Shown piece by piece: positions 1 to 11,853 of a stretch of 64,000 nt of DNA. Source of the stretch: Doris montereyensis. Its lineage: Eukaryota > Mollusca > Gastropoda > Nudibranchia > Dorididae. The DNA lies in contig JAXRKP010001344.1 of assembly GCA_037039925.1 (NCBI GenBank), positions 1 through 64,000 on the forward strand. The letters are read 5' to 3'. Both the position numbers and the translations under genes were made by a program. Numbering within the stretch: position 1 is the stretch's first letter; each line of letters begins with the position of its first letter. The notes below the pieces were generated by a model. It did no database searches. It was not told where the DNA came from and saw nothing but the letters and a program-made list of their open reading frames with translations.

Positions 1-465
1 AGTTTATGATTGTCGAGCTACCTTACTCTCGATAACTTGTTTCATGCTATGTTTGTGACTGCGTGTTTCTCCGTGAATGTGGTTGAGCGTTTAAAACCAT
101 GCTGGTGGTTATGTCAACTCCTAGATTTGTTAGCATTAGTCCTAATGTCCCTGCTCCCGTGGATGTTGGAAATGTCTCGACTCCAACTATGCGAGGTCGA
201 GCCACAACCTATTGCCATCCCGAGTCCAGGGGAGGCCACCCACTGTCCCACTCCCTAATGGAGTGTCCTTCGCCACAATCCGAAATTTTGCACGTGGTCT
301 TTACTAAGTGGCATTTTGTTAGTACGAGGTCTATTGCTATCGTACTGGAAAGGTTTGAGTTGGAAGAGCATTTAGGTGATAACTTATCAGAAAAGGAAGC
401 GTCAGTACATGTCAGCTGTAATTACGTGTATATGGCGAGAATAGTTGACGGAGCTAATAAATAAC
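1..465 (+). other. Unassigned sequence with a short open frame
   Basis: A frame of about 120 codons is open from 99 to 464, but it has no recognisable domain, no convincing splice sites and ordinary composition. The other two frames carry several stops. It could be the edge of a decayed mobile element that continues outside the window. I assign no function. Confidence 0.2.
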
Positions 466-1035
<570 letters not shown>

Positions 1036-1215
1036 CATTACCACAATCGCGAAAGACCAGAAATCAATTATTGTCTTTACTATGTTATAAGAATGCACAC
1101 AACCAACCATAACAGCCACAGCATTCAACCAGAGATCGCACCGGTCCAGAACAAGAGGGGAGAGCGTGGACGGCTATACCTACAAAGCGCAGAGAAACCA
1201 CAGTACGTGGAAATA

Positions 1216-1352
1216 TTGATGTATTATTATTATGACTATTATTATTGTTATTATTACTGTTAAAATTATTATCATTAATATTATTAATATTATTAGTAGA
1301 AGTCTTTTATTATTATTATAATTTTATTATTGTTATTTATTAAAATCATCTC

Positions 1353-1423
<71 letters not shown>

Positions 1424-1530
1424 ATTATTATTATTATAATAATTTTTATCGTATTATAATTATTATTATTATTCTCATTATTATTAGTAGTAGTAGCAGT
1501 ATTAGTAATATTATTATTAACATTATTATA
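1216..1530. repeat. Imperfect (ATT)n microsatellite
   Basis: A second ATT-rich run, purest from about 1355 to 1440 and degenerate on both sides. The poly-Tyr frame here is an artefact. Confidence 0.9.
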
Positions 1531-1859
1531 GAAACAACATCAAAAATATGTTGGAAGTTTTGGCAATGAGTGGAGTGAATGCCGCTGTCGTAATTGGTTA
1601 AATTTTCACAACTGGAATCAAAATATATGAATACTATACTATTTATAACATCATGTATAATCTAAAGCCGCTATACCATCATTATCAGTACCACTCTGCC
1701 TCATCTTCACCCGTTTCTCTCCTTTCACATATTTATACTTTATACATATATAATAGTATTATATTAGGCAAAGATTATCCAGAACGATCAGTAATCGTTA
1801 GTATGACAGTTAGTACAGGTAGTGGTAGAGAATAAAAACACACAGGTCGATTCAGAGAG

Positions 1860-2112
1860 CTATCAGAAAATTAAGAGAGTAAGAGATTAGATTAGATTAT
1901 TAGAGAGAATATCATTAAAGAGAGTAGAGAGAGATTAGAGAGAGATTATCATTATCAGATTAGAGAGAAGAAGAGGGAAGAAGAGACCAATAAAGAGAGA
2001 GATGGAGAGAGAGAGAGAGAGTTTCGAGGGAGGGAGGGAGGGAACCGAGCGTCAGAAAGAGTGTGAAGAGAGAAGAGAGAGAAGAAGAGAGAAGAGAGAG
2101 AGAGAGAAAGAG
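1860..2112. repeat. GA-rich purine tract
   Basis: Degenerate GAGA/GATTAGA purine-rich tract. It runs directly into the body of a SINE at about 2113. Confidence 0.85.
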
Positions 2113-2300
2113 TCTGTTGAGGGGGTTCAAGCCTGCCGTTCGACACCTTGTCTCATCGGAGATAGGCAATCAAAGTGGAGGTCCCGTGTGCACATCACAG
2201 CACACTGTACAAAACATCAAAGATTCCATTGGCTGTTTACAGGGGATTAAGGACAAAGTTTTAAATCACCCTATCAATAAAACCCCGAAATCACCTTAGT
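2113..2300 (+). repeat. SINE family A, truncated copy
   Basis: Contains the family body: a version of the 'cgacacct..tc.catcggag' segment, then 'gtcccgtgtgcacatcacag', then a degraded segment matching 'ccgaaatcacc'. The tRNA-like head is missing and the purine tract sits in its place. The full-length copies at 25970 and 27541 define the family. Confidence 0.65.
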
Positions 2301-2580
2301 CAATTTCAAGTGGATCTTGGTACCTTAAGGGGAAATCATTAATCAAACCGCATGTGGAGTAAGTCTTTAGATGTCTTTCAAATGCCGTCTCTCATGTCAG
2401 GGGGTCATAGGTACCGGGTTGACAGCTTGAATCCTTCCAGACGTCAGGGCCTTGTATTCAAATGAGCACAGTGACAGTTTTGTCGGACCTTTCCTTGGAG
2501 AAACGATTAGCAGACATGAGTGATATGTCAGTGGTGAAACCTGATTGAAGATGTCAGTTGTCATCTATGTCACAAGATAA

Positions 2581-2945
2581 CCTGGTCGAGATGTATGTCA
2601 GTTGAAATGAAACCTGGTCAGAGATGTATGAAATCAGTTGTCAGAAATGAAACCTGGTCAGAGATGTATGTCAGTTGGCGAAATGAAACCTGGTCAGAGA
2701 TGTATGTCAGTTGGCGAAATGAAACCTGGTCAGAGATGTATGTCAGTTGGCGAAATGAAACCTGGTCAGAGATGTATGTCAGTTGGCGAAATGAAACCTG
2801 GTCAGAGATGTATGTCAAAATATTCCTGGCGTATGTCAGTTGGCGAAATGAAACCTGGTCAGAGATGTATGGTGTGTGTCAGTTGGCGAAATGAAAACCA
2901 GAGATGTATGGTTGGCGAAATGAAACCTGGTCAGAGCTCTTTGTG
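2581..2945 (+). repeat. 36-bp minisatellite
   Basis: About eight or nine tandem copies of a 36-base unit containing 'cgaaatgaaacctggtcaga'. The unit is a multiple of three, so frames stay open on both strands (plus-strand unit MSVGEMKPGQRC). One copy is interrupted near 2816-2835, and the last copies are shortened. I see no start context or splice evidence that this is coding. Confidence 0.9.
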
Positions 2946-3289
2946 TCGTAATGGCGGTGCGTTGGCTAAAAATTCGTTGAGGCTAGAGGTGAGGCTGTTA
3001 AAGCGGCACAACAAACAATTAGTTTGAAACACTGGTAGAAACAACAACCTGGTCAGAGATGTACCCGTTGCCCCGTCCCTCCTCTTAAAATAAAACACAC
3101 AAAAAAAACAGCAAAACAATCAAAAGAATCGATACTGTATAGAAATTTGGGCGACATCGTGAATGATTGAGTGAAGGTGTGAGGTAGTGGGGATGGTGAA
3201 CATGGCAAGTCTATGAGAGTCCATGGGTAATTTATTGATTTATCAATATAGCCGCAACAAAGGTGATCTTGGGAAGCGGACAGGTAATA

Positions 3290-3560
3290 GCACCTGTACC
3301 CCAATGGTAAGATGATCCCGCCCTCCACGAGTCTCCTGCTGCCTTGCAGGTCGGTCTTGGCTGACCAAAGGCTAAGGGGAGTTAACCCTGACATAAAACA
3401 ACCTGCTGCCTTGCAAATTGGTCTTGGTTGACCAAAGGCTAAGGGATTTAACCCTGACAGAAAATAACAACCTAATGCCTTGCAGGCTGGTCTTGAATGA
3501 CCAAAGGCTAAGGGAGTTAATCCTGACAGAAAATAACAAGGCCTGGTAGGGGGCATTCAA
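3290..3560 (+). promoter_or_regulatory. Tandem 5'-end monomers of LINE family 1
   Basis: Three monomers of about 68 bases, each with 'gccttgca', a GGTCTTG segment, 'tgaccaaaggctaaggg' and 'taaccctgacag'; units begin near 3341, 3408 and 3477. The same array lies in reverse orientation at 59851-60060, again next to the same LINE. It is therefore part of the retrotransposon and is likely its 5' UTR or promoter, by analogy with the tandem monomers of some mammalian L1 elements. Promoter function is inferred. Confidence 0.75.
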
Positions 3561-6500
3561 GGTGGCAGCCCCACCATCTACCTAGGTACAGTGGGCTAAT
3601 CCCCTGCTTATCCAAAACCAAACTGATTCAGAGAAATAAACATAATATAACCGGCTTGACCTTTCGAAGACGAAAATGGAAAAGAACACGGACTGTGATT
3701 TTGGAACATGGAATGTTAGGGCAATAAATGGAAAAGAGTTAGAATTAGTTGAAGAAATGGAAAAATTCAAAGTAGACATTTTGGCTATTACAGAAACAAA
3801 GAAAAAGGACAAGGAATAGAAAATGTAGGACCAAATCATATTTTAATCTTCTCAGGAGTAGATGTCAAAGATAGAGCTAGAGCAGGAGTAGGTCTCCTAG
3901 TGCATAAAAGGCATGAAAAGCTACTAGAAAGCTGGAAATTTATAAGCCCACGGCTATTAGAGGTAAATATTAAACCAAAAGGAAGAGAAATTAAATTATT
4001 AATAGCTTATGGACCAAACGAAGATGCCACTCAAAGAAGAAAAAGATACCTTCGAAAACGATTTACAAATAGCTGCAGAGAATCTTAAACACAAACAGGA
4101 ACTAATGGTTTTAGGAGATTTAAACGCTAGAGTAGGCAACAATGTAGAAACATCAGGAGGAGTAATAGGTAAAGAAGGAGAGACAACAACTTCTCCAAAT
4201 GGAGAGAGACTAATAGATTTTGCCTAAAGAATAACATGAAAATAGCAAACACATTTTTTTCCTCATAAAGATATCCACAAATATACAAGAGTAAAATGAA
4301 GACAGGTGTGAAAAGTCAATCATAGACTACATAATAGTTAGCAGCTCCCTTTTTTTACAGTACATTGGATGCAAGAGTAAATAGAGGAGCAGAAATATTT
4401 AGTGATCATCACCTAGTGATTGCCAAAATGAGATTACTGACTGAAGAAAACAAACAGAAAAGGAAAGAGAAGAAAGCTACTAAACTCAAAATAGAGGAAC
4501 TAAATAAACCAATAGTAAAACAGGTATACCAATCTAGGATAAAAAGATTTATCAGTGAAAGACAGATGGATCTGAATGATAGCACAATAGAAGAAAAGTG
4601 GCAAATGTATAAAGAAACACTCCTCAGTTGTACTGAAGAGGTATGTGGTAGGAAACAAATTAAAGGAGATAGGAAAAAGAACAGCATGGTGGAATGAGAA
4701 TGTCAAAACTAAGATCAAAGAAAAGAAGGATGCCTGGAAGAAATACTTGCAAACAAAGAGACCAGAGGATAGGATAGATTACGTGAATAAAAGAACTATC
4801 GCCAAAGGGGAAGGTAGGAAAGCAAAACAGGAACAATGGGAAGAGTTTGGACAAAGACTTCAAGAAAGCTATCAAGGAAATCAAAAGCTGTTCTGGGGGC
4901 AATGAAGAGCATGAGAAAGACCAAAGCATGCCCAATACGACAAATTAAGAATGCCAAAGGAGAAATAATGAAAGAAGACAGTGAAATCATGGAAACATGG
5001 AGAAAGCATTTTCACCAATTACATAATCCCTCCAGAACGTATGAAACAAGGAGTAAAGATCAATTAGTAAGAGTAACAAGTAATCCAGATGAGACAGCTG
5101 AAGATGTAGATATGTCAATGGAAGAAATCCAAACAGCTATAAGAAAAGTGAAATTAGGAAAAGCCCAGGAGCAGATCAAGTTTATCCAGAAATGGATTAA
5201 AAACCAAGGGAGAGAGGCAGACAAACTATTACATGCAATATGCCAACAAGCATGGAAGTCCAAACAGGTGCCAGACGACTGGAAAAAGGGAACGGTAGTA
5301 CCAATACATAAGAAAGGATCAACTATGGAATGCTCAAACTATGGAGGGATATCACTACTTAGCGTTCCAGGAAAAGTATATGCCAGGATACTGGAAATGA
5401 GACTAAGGAAAAGAGTAGAGGATCAGATTGAAGAGCATCAGAGTGGATTTAGACCAGGAAGAAGTGTACAAGACCACATATTTACAATTAGACAAATAAT
5501 TTAAAAAATTCCTTGAGAGAAACATTGACTTGCACCTCTGTTTTATTGACTTACAAAGGGCATTTGACACCGTGAGGAGGGACGAACTATGGCATTCCTT
5601 AAAGAACACAAAGCAAAAATAGAAGCCATTCAAAGTTTTTACAATAAACCAACATGTGCAGTGAGAGTAGCTGGAAACTTATCTGCGGAATTTGATGTAG
5701 ATATAGGTGTAAGACAGGGTTGTATGTTAAGTCCTGTTTTGTTTATCACATTTATGGATTCAGTCGCAAAGGCATCCTAAAAAATGAAGGAATTGAATGT
5801 AGGTATGTGGAAGCTCAAACCAGTAAATGTATCAATGCTTTCATTTACCGATGATTTAGTTCTGTTTGGAAAATCAGAAAGTGACCTTCAGTATAATATC
5901 AACATTATGAACAATGAACTCAATAAAAGAGAAATGAGAGTAAATGCAAAGAAAACCAAAACAATGCTAGTAATAGGAAGCTAAAACACAAAATCTTAAA
6001 TTGGGCAGGGAGAATTTAGAACAAGTTCGAAGCTACAATTACCTAAGAGTAATGATTATCTCAGAGGGAAAACTAAGAGAAAAAATCAGCCAGAGAATCA
6101 AAAAGGCAAGTGCAATATATAACCATCTAGGAAAAGCATTTGTAGGTAAACAAGAATTGTCAACAAAAACCAAAATGGCAGTATACAATACAGTTCATTA
6201 TCCTACTTTCCTCTATGGCAGCGAAACCTGGACCTTAGACAGTAGAGAATACAGTAGAGTACAGGCAGCTGAAATGAAATATATAAGAAAAGTAGTAGGG
6301 AAAACAAAAAGAGACAAAATTAGAAACACAACAAAAAGAGATCAAACCAAAGCAGATGGCAAAAGAAACTAAGATAGAAACAAATCAATTGAGATGGTTT
6401 GGGCATGCAAACAGAATGAATGACAATAAAATAGCTAAATCAGTATACAGTGCTAAAGCCCAAGGTAAAAGACCAAATGGCAGACCTCGGAGAAAGTGGG

Positions 6501-6660
6501 AAGAAGATATAATAGAGGCATTGAAGCATATAAATTTAACTTTTTGGAAAGGAACAGGAAATGTCAGGACAGGGCATCATGGAGAAAGATCATTTCCGGC
6601 ATCTGAACCCATACACCAAAAGTTAGAACGGGAACTGATGAAGAAAGAAAGAAAGAAAGG
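3560..6660 (+). mobile_element. LINE family 1 (endonuclease + reverse transcriptase), decayed
   Basis: Reads in broken frames as an endonuclease-reverse transcriptase polyprotein. The AP-endonuclease part has WNVRAIN (~3712), AITETK (~3785), LGDLNARVG (~4110) and SDHHLV (~4393). The reverse transcriptase part has SGFRPGRSVQDHIF (~5441), CFIDLQRAFDTVRRD (motif A, ~5540), GVRQGCMLSPVLF (motif B, ~5707) and FTDDLVLFGKS (motif C, ~5843; FADD is usual). A C-terminal region has GSETWTLDSRE and RWFGHANRM followed by GRPRRKWEEDI (~6480). It ends in a (GAAA)n-like tail near 6640. At least six stops or frameshifts split it, so this copy is inactive. The organisation is like RTE or a related EN-RT clade; I cannot fix the clade by eye. 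Confidence 0.9.
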
Positions 6661-6699
6661 AAGCGGGAGGGGGCGAGGGGAGGGGCGGTTGATATGATT

Positions 6700-7020
6700 T
6701 TCTTCAATTTTGCTCAGATTGCCCTGCAACAGCCATGACAATGTGATTTTTTTAACGTGTACAGGGTGGTGTTGCCGTGATCAGAGGACATCCACTAACA
6801 AGGACACTGGTTATGTCCATGCACCAATAGGGTTGAAGGGTCTGACGTCACATCCCGTGGCAACGTGAACCTTTGATTTCTAAACAATGAACCAAGATGG
6901 CGGCCATCATGCTTGTTGTTTGCGCTAGTTCAACGTTGTGTATCAGGTTACAATCATCATTTCAACGTAATCAAGTAATGGACTACGCTGACTTATGCCT
7001 TCATGTCTTTTGCATTATCA
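6700..7020. other. Non-repetitive spacer
   Basis: No open frame or element recognised. It contains 'aagatggcggcc' at about 6894, which matches the core of the metazoan YY1-type site often found near starts of transcription, but no exon follows. That may be chance. Confidence 0.3.
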
Positions 7021-7465
7021 TCTACATTATGAATTGATGAAGCTAGCATTATCATCTACGTGATGAATTGATGAAAAGTCAAGCATTATCATCTACGTGA
7101 TGAATTGATGTGAGTCAAAACATACGTGATGAATTGATGAAGTTATCATCTACGTGATGAATTGATGAAGTCACCAGCATTATCATCTACATGATGAATT
7201 GATGAAGTCAAGCATTATCATCTACGTGATGAATTGATGAAGTCAAGCATTATCATCTACGTGATGAATTGATGAAGTCAAGCATATCATCTACGTGATG
7301 AATTGATGAAGTCAAAACATGTCTTTTGCATTATCATCTACGTGATGAATTGATGAAGCCAAACATTACCATCTATGTGATGAATTGCTGAAGGCAAGCA
7401 TTATCATCTACGTGATGAATTGCTGAAGGCAAGCATTATCATCTACGTGATGAATTGATGAAGTC
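7021..7465 (+). repeat. 35-bp minisatellite
   Basis: About 12 tandem copies of a unit of roughly 35 bases, built on 'atcatctacgtgatgaattg' followed by 'atgaagtcaagcatt'. Several copies are shortened by loss of the 'agcatt' part. The unit contains a short palindrome ('atctacgtgat'). Confidence 0.9.
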
Positions 7466-8455
7466 AAAATTGTACTTTTTTTGGCGTGTTGCAAGGTCGG
7501 GTATTTCATTGTGTCCGATGATAGTCCAATCGTGGTTAGAATTCGCTTATAGATTATTAAACCACACCGTCTGAGAAATGTAAAATTATAAACTGTTCCA
7601 AAGTGAGCACAAACATTGACATTGTTCCACATATATTCACCTACATTCAAATACATATTGTATTTTTTCTATGTTACATCAGATAGAATGTCTGAATGCG
7701 AACTTCATTTGTAACGTGACACTGTCACTGACAGTACAACTGTTTAAAGTTCAAGTGACATTTTTTCCATTTTTCCATAGCCCCTCATTCATTCACTTCC
7801 CCTTTCTATACCTATTTTAGTTGTATTTTAGTGTTAAAATAGTCACGTGTTTGTAGCTTTGTAAAATTGAATCTTGTGACCAAGTCAATTTTCTCATCTG
7901 AGATCAATAAAATTATCTTATCTTTTTTTCCCTGCAATGATTACGTTTCTATGTATTAGAAGAAAAAAAATTCTTTTGTTGCTATGTTAGACATGTTTTA
8001 ATTTCGTAATACTGAATTGTTTGTAAGCTGTTTGTGTGTGAAGAATAATTCATTTATAGTAAAAGTGTGTTGTATTGCATATATTGTATTCAAGGTATTA
8101 TAACACCAAAACAATGTGCCACTATTGAACAATAAAGTTGTATCTTATTATCTCATCTTAAAGAACTCCATCTTTCCGTTCCATCTCTACATAGGTGACA
8201 TCGATTCCAAACAAGCTCTCGACAAATGTCCGTCAGCCTGGCACCATCTCGACAAGTCATGCTGGAGGATATCGACTCGTGCCAAGTGCATTGTGGGGGA
8301 AAATTCAATTTGAAAATGGACACAGATATACACTGTGCGAGAAGAGAACCTAATATCATGATAGTTACTTGCAATTTTATCATGTTATTGTGTTTCAATA
8401 TAGTTTTTAGCTTTGGTATTGCATTAACAGACGAAAATATAGTATAGCGAGAAAA
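7466..8455. other. Intergenic, nothing recognised
   Basis: A/T-rich unique sequence. Short frames occur but none has flanking splice sites or a domain that I recognise. Confidence 0.4.
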
Positions 8456-8474
8456 GGGAGAGAGATAGAGATAG

Positions 8475-8571
<97 letters not shown>

Positions 8572-8661
8572 GGGGAGAGACAAACATAGAGACAGACAGA
8601 CAAACAAACAAACAGACAGAGAAAGGGAGACAGAGGGGAAAAGAGAGTGAGACAAAGACAG

Positions 8662-8694
<33 letters not shown>

Positions 8695-8700
8695 GTAGGT

Positions 8701-8736
<36 letters not shown>

Positions 8737-8831
8737 GACGGACAGACAGACAGAGACATACTGACAGACGAAGGCACACACATTATACAGAGATCAGACC
8801 AGGAGAGAGAGAGAGAGAGACAGAGAGAGGA

Positions 8832-8867
<36 letters not shown>

Positions 8868-8896
8868 TCCAGAGAGAGAGAGATTGAGATAGCCAG

Positions 8897-8935
<39 letters not shown>
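8456..8935. repeat. (GA)n / GATA / GACA composite array
   Basis: A purine array of about 480 bases: GATA units at 8466-8492, then pure (GA)n to about 8565, then mixed GACA/GA blocks. It ends exactly where a SINE body begins at 8936. The poly-Arg/Glu and Ser/Leu frames are artefacts. Confidence 0.95.
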
Positions 8936-8938
<3 letters not shown>

Positions 8939-9195
8939 CCCTGATCTAGGTAGGTGGATCGACACCTAGTCCCATCGGAGTCGGACGATAAAATAGGAGA
9001 TCACGTGTGCAGATCACAATAAAATTATGTGCTCGTTAAAGATCCTTTTGGCTCAGGTTACAGGGCAGTCGGGGAAAAATCAAACAAATCATATTTTTTA
9101 AAAACAATCCGAGATCACATTTAGATGTGGATGTAAGTAAATCAAATCAAATCAAATCAAATCAAATCAAATGAAATCAAATCAAATCAAAATCT
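8936..9195 (+). repeat. SINE family A copy with (AAATC)n tail
   Basis: Starts with 'ctaggtaggtggatcgacac', continues with 'cagatcacaat' and 'aaagatccttttggctcagg', and ends in (AAATC)n at 9139-9194, which marks the 3' end. The promoter-bearing head is replaced by the GA array. Confidence 0.85.
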
Positions 9196-9394
9196 CAACG
9201 TCCACAGACCTATTGTTGTGTTCGTGTGACACCCTGTGCCATGTGTACGGCGACTACTGCTCCTGACCACCACTCACCAGGATGCGTGTGGTGAGGGCCA
9301 CGAGGCGGCGTTGGCACACCACGGGAAAGATTTGATAGGTGTGAACATTGAATGCATTGGGGATGTCGCTGTCATGACAGGATGTGGCAACAAC

Positions 9395-9720
9395 AACAAC
9401 AACAACAACGATGGTTGGTCCAAATGGCTTGCTTTGATTGTGTGCATACGTGCGTGCGTGCGTGTGTGTGTGTGTGTGCGTGTCTTTGTGTCGTTAATAT
9501 GGTCATCATTAAAAATCATCATCATCACTAACGTCATCCTCATCATCATCATCATCTTCAGCATCATCTTCAACATTCCCACTGCAATAAAAATCGTCAC
9601 CATCATCATGATTATCATCACCATTTTACCACCATCAACATTATCAATCATATAAATTATAAAAATCATTGTTATCACCATCTTCATCATCATCATCATC
9701 ATTTTTACGGACATCCACAT
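9395..9720. repeat. (CAA)n, (GT)n and (ATC)n microsatellites
   Basis: Three short arrays in a row: CAA at 9389-9410, a GT/GC-rich run at 9445-9485, and an imperfect ATC run from about 9500 to 9715. Confidence 0.85.
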
Positions 9721-9721
9721 T

Positions 9722-10020
9722 TAATTTAAGGCGATCTCAGGAGTTTTAGTTTTGCATGGACTGCCTTGTAACCAGCCAATAAATCTTTAACATGCACAGA
9801 CAGAGTGCTGTGATCTAAACACGGAACCTCATTTTTAATGTTATCGTCCGTCTCCGGTGGGACTAGGTGTCGACCCACCTACCTGGACCAGAGGCTGGGG
9901 GGGGGGGGGGGGGGGGGGGGGAGATTTTACTCGAAAAAAAAAAAGGAAAATTTATTCAACTACCGTCATGGCTGGAACCCAAGACCTTGGTCAATACCTT
10001 GCCTCTTGTCTACCACATCC
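9722..10020 (-). repeat. SINE family A copy with expanded G tract
   Basis: Minus-strand copy: 'ggcgatctcaggagtttt', 'tctttaacatgcacag', 'gggactaggtgtcgaccc', 'acctacctggaccag', then a G run at 9898-9922 followed by 'agattttactcg'. The G run sits where other copies have about five G residues. Confidence 0.85.
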
Positions 10021-10208
10021 CACCCCCTTCTTCGTTGGTGATGAAACTGATGGAGCAGACAATGTTTCTTATCCTTCATTCATGTGGTTGAAGACATGAT
10101 TCTGTTCGAACATTCTCTGTTCTTGTTCTGTCCCGTCTTCTATCGATTAGGCTTTTTCAGTTCCACCAGATGATCGATACAAAATTGCACAAATATCCAG
10201 TCCTACCT

Positions 10209-10425
<217 letters not shown>

Positions 10426-10764
10426 CAAACAAAAAAAAACCTTCAAATCTCGGGTTTCATTTCCTCCCACCCCCTCCCCCCCCCAATCCCACCCCTCGCC
10501 CCCTCTCCCACCTCCTACCTTTCCCCTCCCCCAACGCAGACTGGCTTTTGACTGACAAGGAAAACTTGCAAGACGCTCGCCTGCTTGTCGTTTCTGACAG
10601 CGGTCTCCAGTTCTCCACAACCATCACGTCTACATCTACAACAACAAAAAACGTCGTAGGCCTTAACAACAAGGGAAGAAAATAGAACAAGAAAATCAAG
10701 GGCCAGAATAAGAGCTATCAAGGCATGGGCATGGACATATTATTATACACCTTTATTTCCACAG

Positions 10765-11853
10765 GAAACGCCAGCAAAAGACTCAAACCTTACCTAGTCG
10801 ACCAACCACCGAGGGGCGTCAAAGCGCGCGGTTGCCTCTCAAACGTGCAAATTCGATGCATGTCGGCTGAAAGCGCAGCTTGTAGCGATCTGAGACAACT
10901 GGAAGTCAGGGATAGATCTTTGTTCTGTGGTTATCTGAAAGCCAAACTTCTTTCGTGGTCTCCGCCGCATTCAAACGACGAGTTCTACCCTTCATCCAAT
11001 ACCTTACCACTACGGCGAGTGGAAATGATAGTTTTCCGGTTGACTTATTGGAGACTGTAACTGTTACAGCAGGTCACCTATTTTCAGGCAGTGAAGAGTT
11101 CGGAGTCAGTGAGTGCAAGGTGTATTTTCCTGAGAGCGCCTTCAAAGCGAATTTCGATGATTACGCTTTTTCTGTGCTACTGCTAGTCAACGTAAACGAG
11201 AAGTCAGAAGTGTTTCTGGACAACTTCCGGAATACGAGTGGCTGGGAGGAATTCTATTGTCTTGAGGAACTCGAAAACGTCACAGGACTTTCAAAGTTCA
11301 CATGCTAACTCGCAGTCAAATGCACGACGGAGTACGTGTACTTAGACGGAACGTGCTCTGATCCTCTAAGTCTATGGCTCACTGTGCACACTGAGAGTAA
11401 AACTGCCCAAGAAGCCAATCAGTTTATGAATGTCGTTCAAGGCGCTCTACGACAGATGCGTCCGCAAGTTACGCTGTCTCTCCAGTGTCGAGAGAACTAC
11501 GATCCAGACAATAGCAACCACAGCGCATTGCTTTACATTTATCAATATCGTGTCAACAAGTACTTGCATAAACTTAAACACAACGCGTCATTCTACCTCG
11601 ACTTGGCCAAAGAGCTAAGCGATATAATGCAAAGGGAGGTAAACGAGACCGACGTCAGCCTTATTCAATTCAATGGCAACATTGCGATTTGTCTCGAGAC
11701 TATTGTCGTAACAAAATGCAACGATGTGTTTTTAAATGGACAATTTGCTTATTTCAAGGTCGAGTCAATGCAATTTGACTTCATGATAATGTGGGGGCAA
11801 AACATAGGAAGTGACGTCACATTATCCACGTTTTGTTTGTCGCTGGTGTTTGC
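10765..11853 (+). pseudogene. Broken exon for a glycosylated ectodomain, possibly receptor-like
   Basis: An acceptor-like 'ctttatttccacag' precedes 10765. Coding-like sequence follows in two frames: the first covers about 10766-10990, and a frameshift in 10950-11050 leads to a second, open from 10955. That frame has one in-frame stop (taa, 11306-11308) and then continues. I see five N-glycosylation sequons (NTS, NVT, NHS, NAS, NET), several cysteines including a YLDGTCSDP motif near 11339, and a hydrophobic segment starting at about 11815. The layout, with a long glycosylated ectodomain ahead of the first membrane segment, recalls the large secretin/adhesion-like 7TM receptor families of molluscs; that family call is tentative. 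The frame is cut at about 11853 by the tail of an antisense LINE. The last residues of the open frame (to 11896) are LINE-derived. Confidence 0.5.

Noticed and set aside
99..464. Conserved gene at the window start
   Set aside because: Only an isolated open frame; I could not recognise any motif or intron boundary.
6894..6905. YY1-type core promoter
   Set aside because: The motif matches, but no coding exon or transcript evidence lies downstream; a 12-base match can be chance.
7021..7465. CRISPR-like array
   Set aside because: Units are contiguous and near-identical with no unique spacers, and the context is eukaryotic; it is a minisatellite.
8153..8783. Long Ser/Leu-rich frames in GA arrays
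   Set aside because: Pure consequence of CT/GA dinucleotide repetition; the same frames appear at every such array (10.2, 36.3, 38.4, 55, 57.9 kb).
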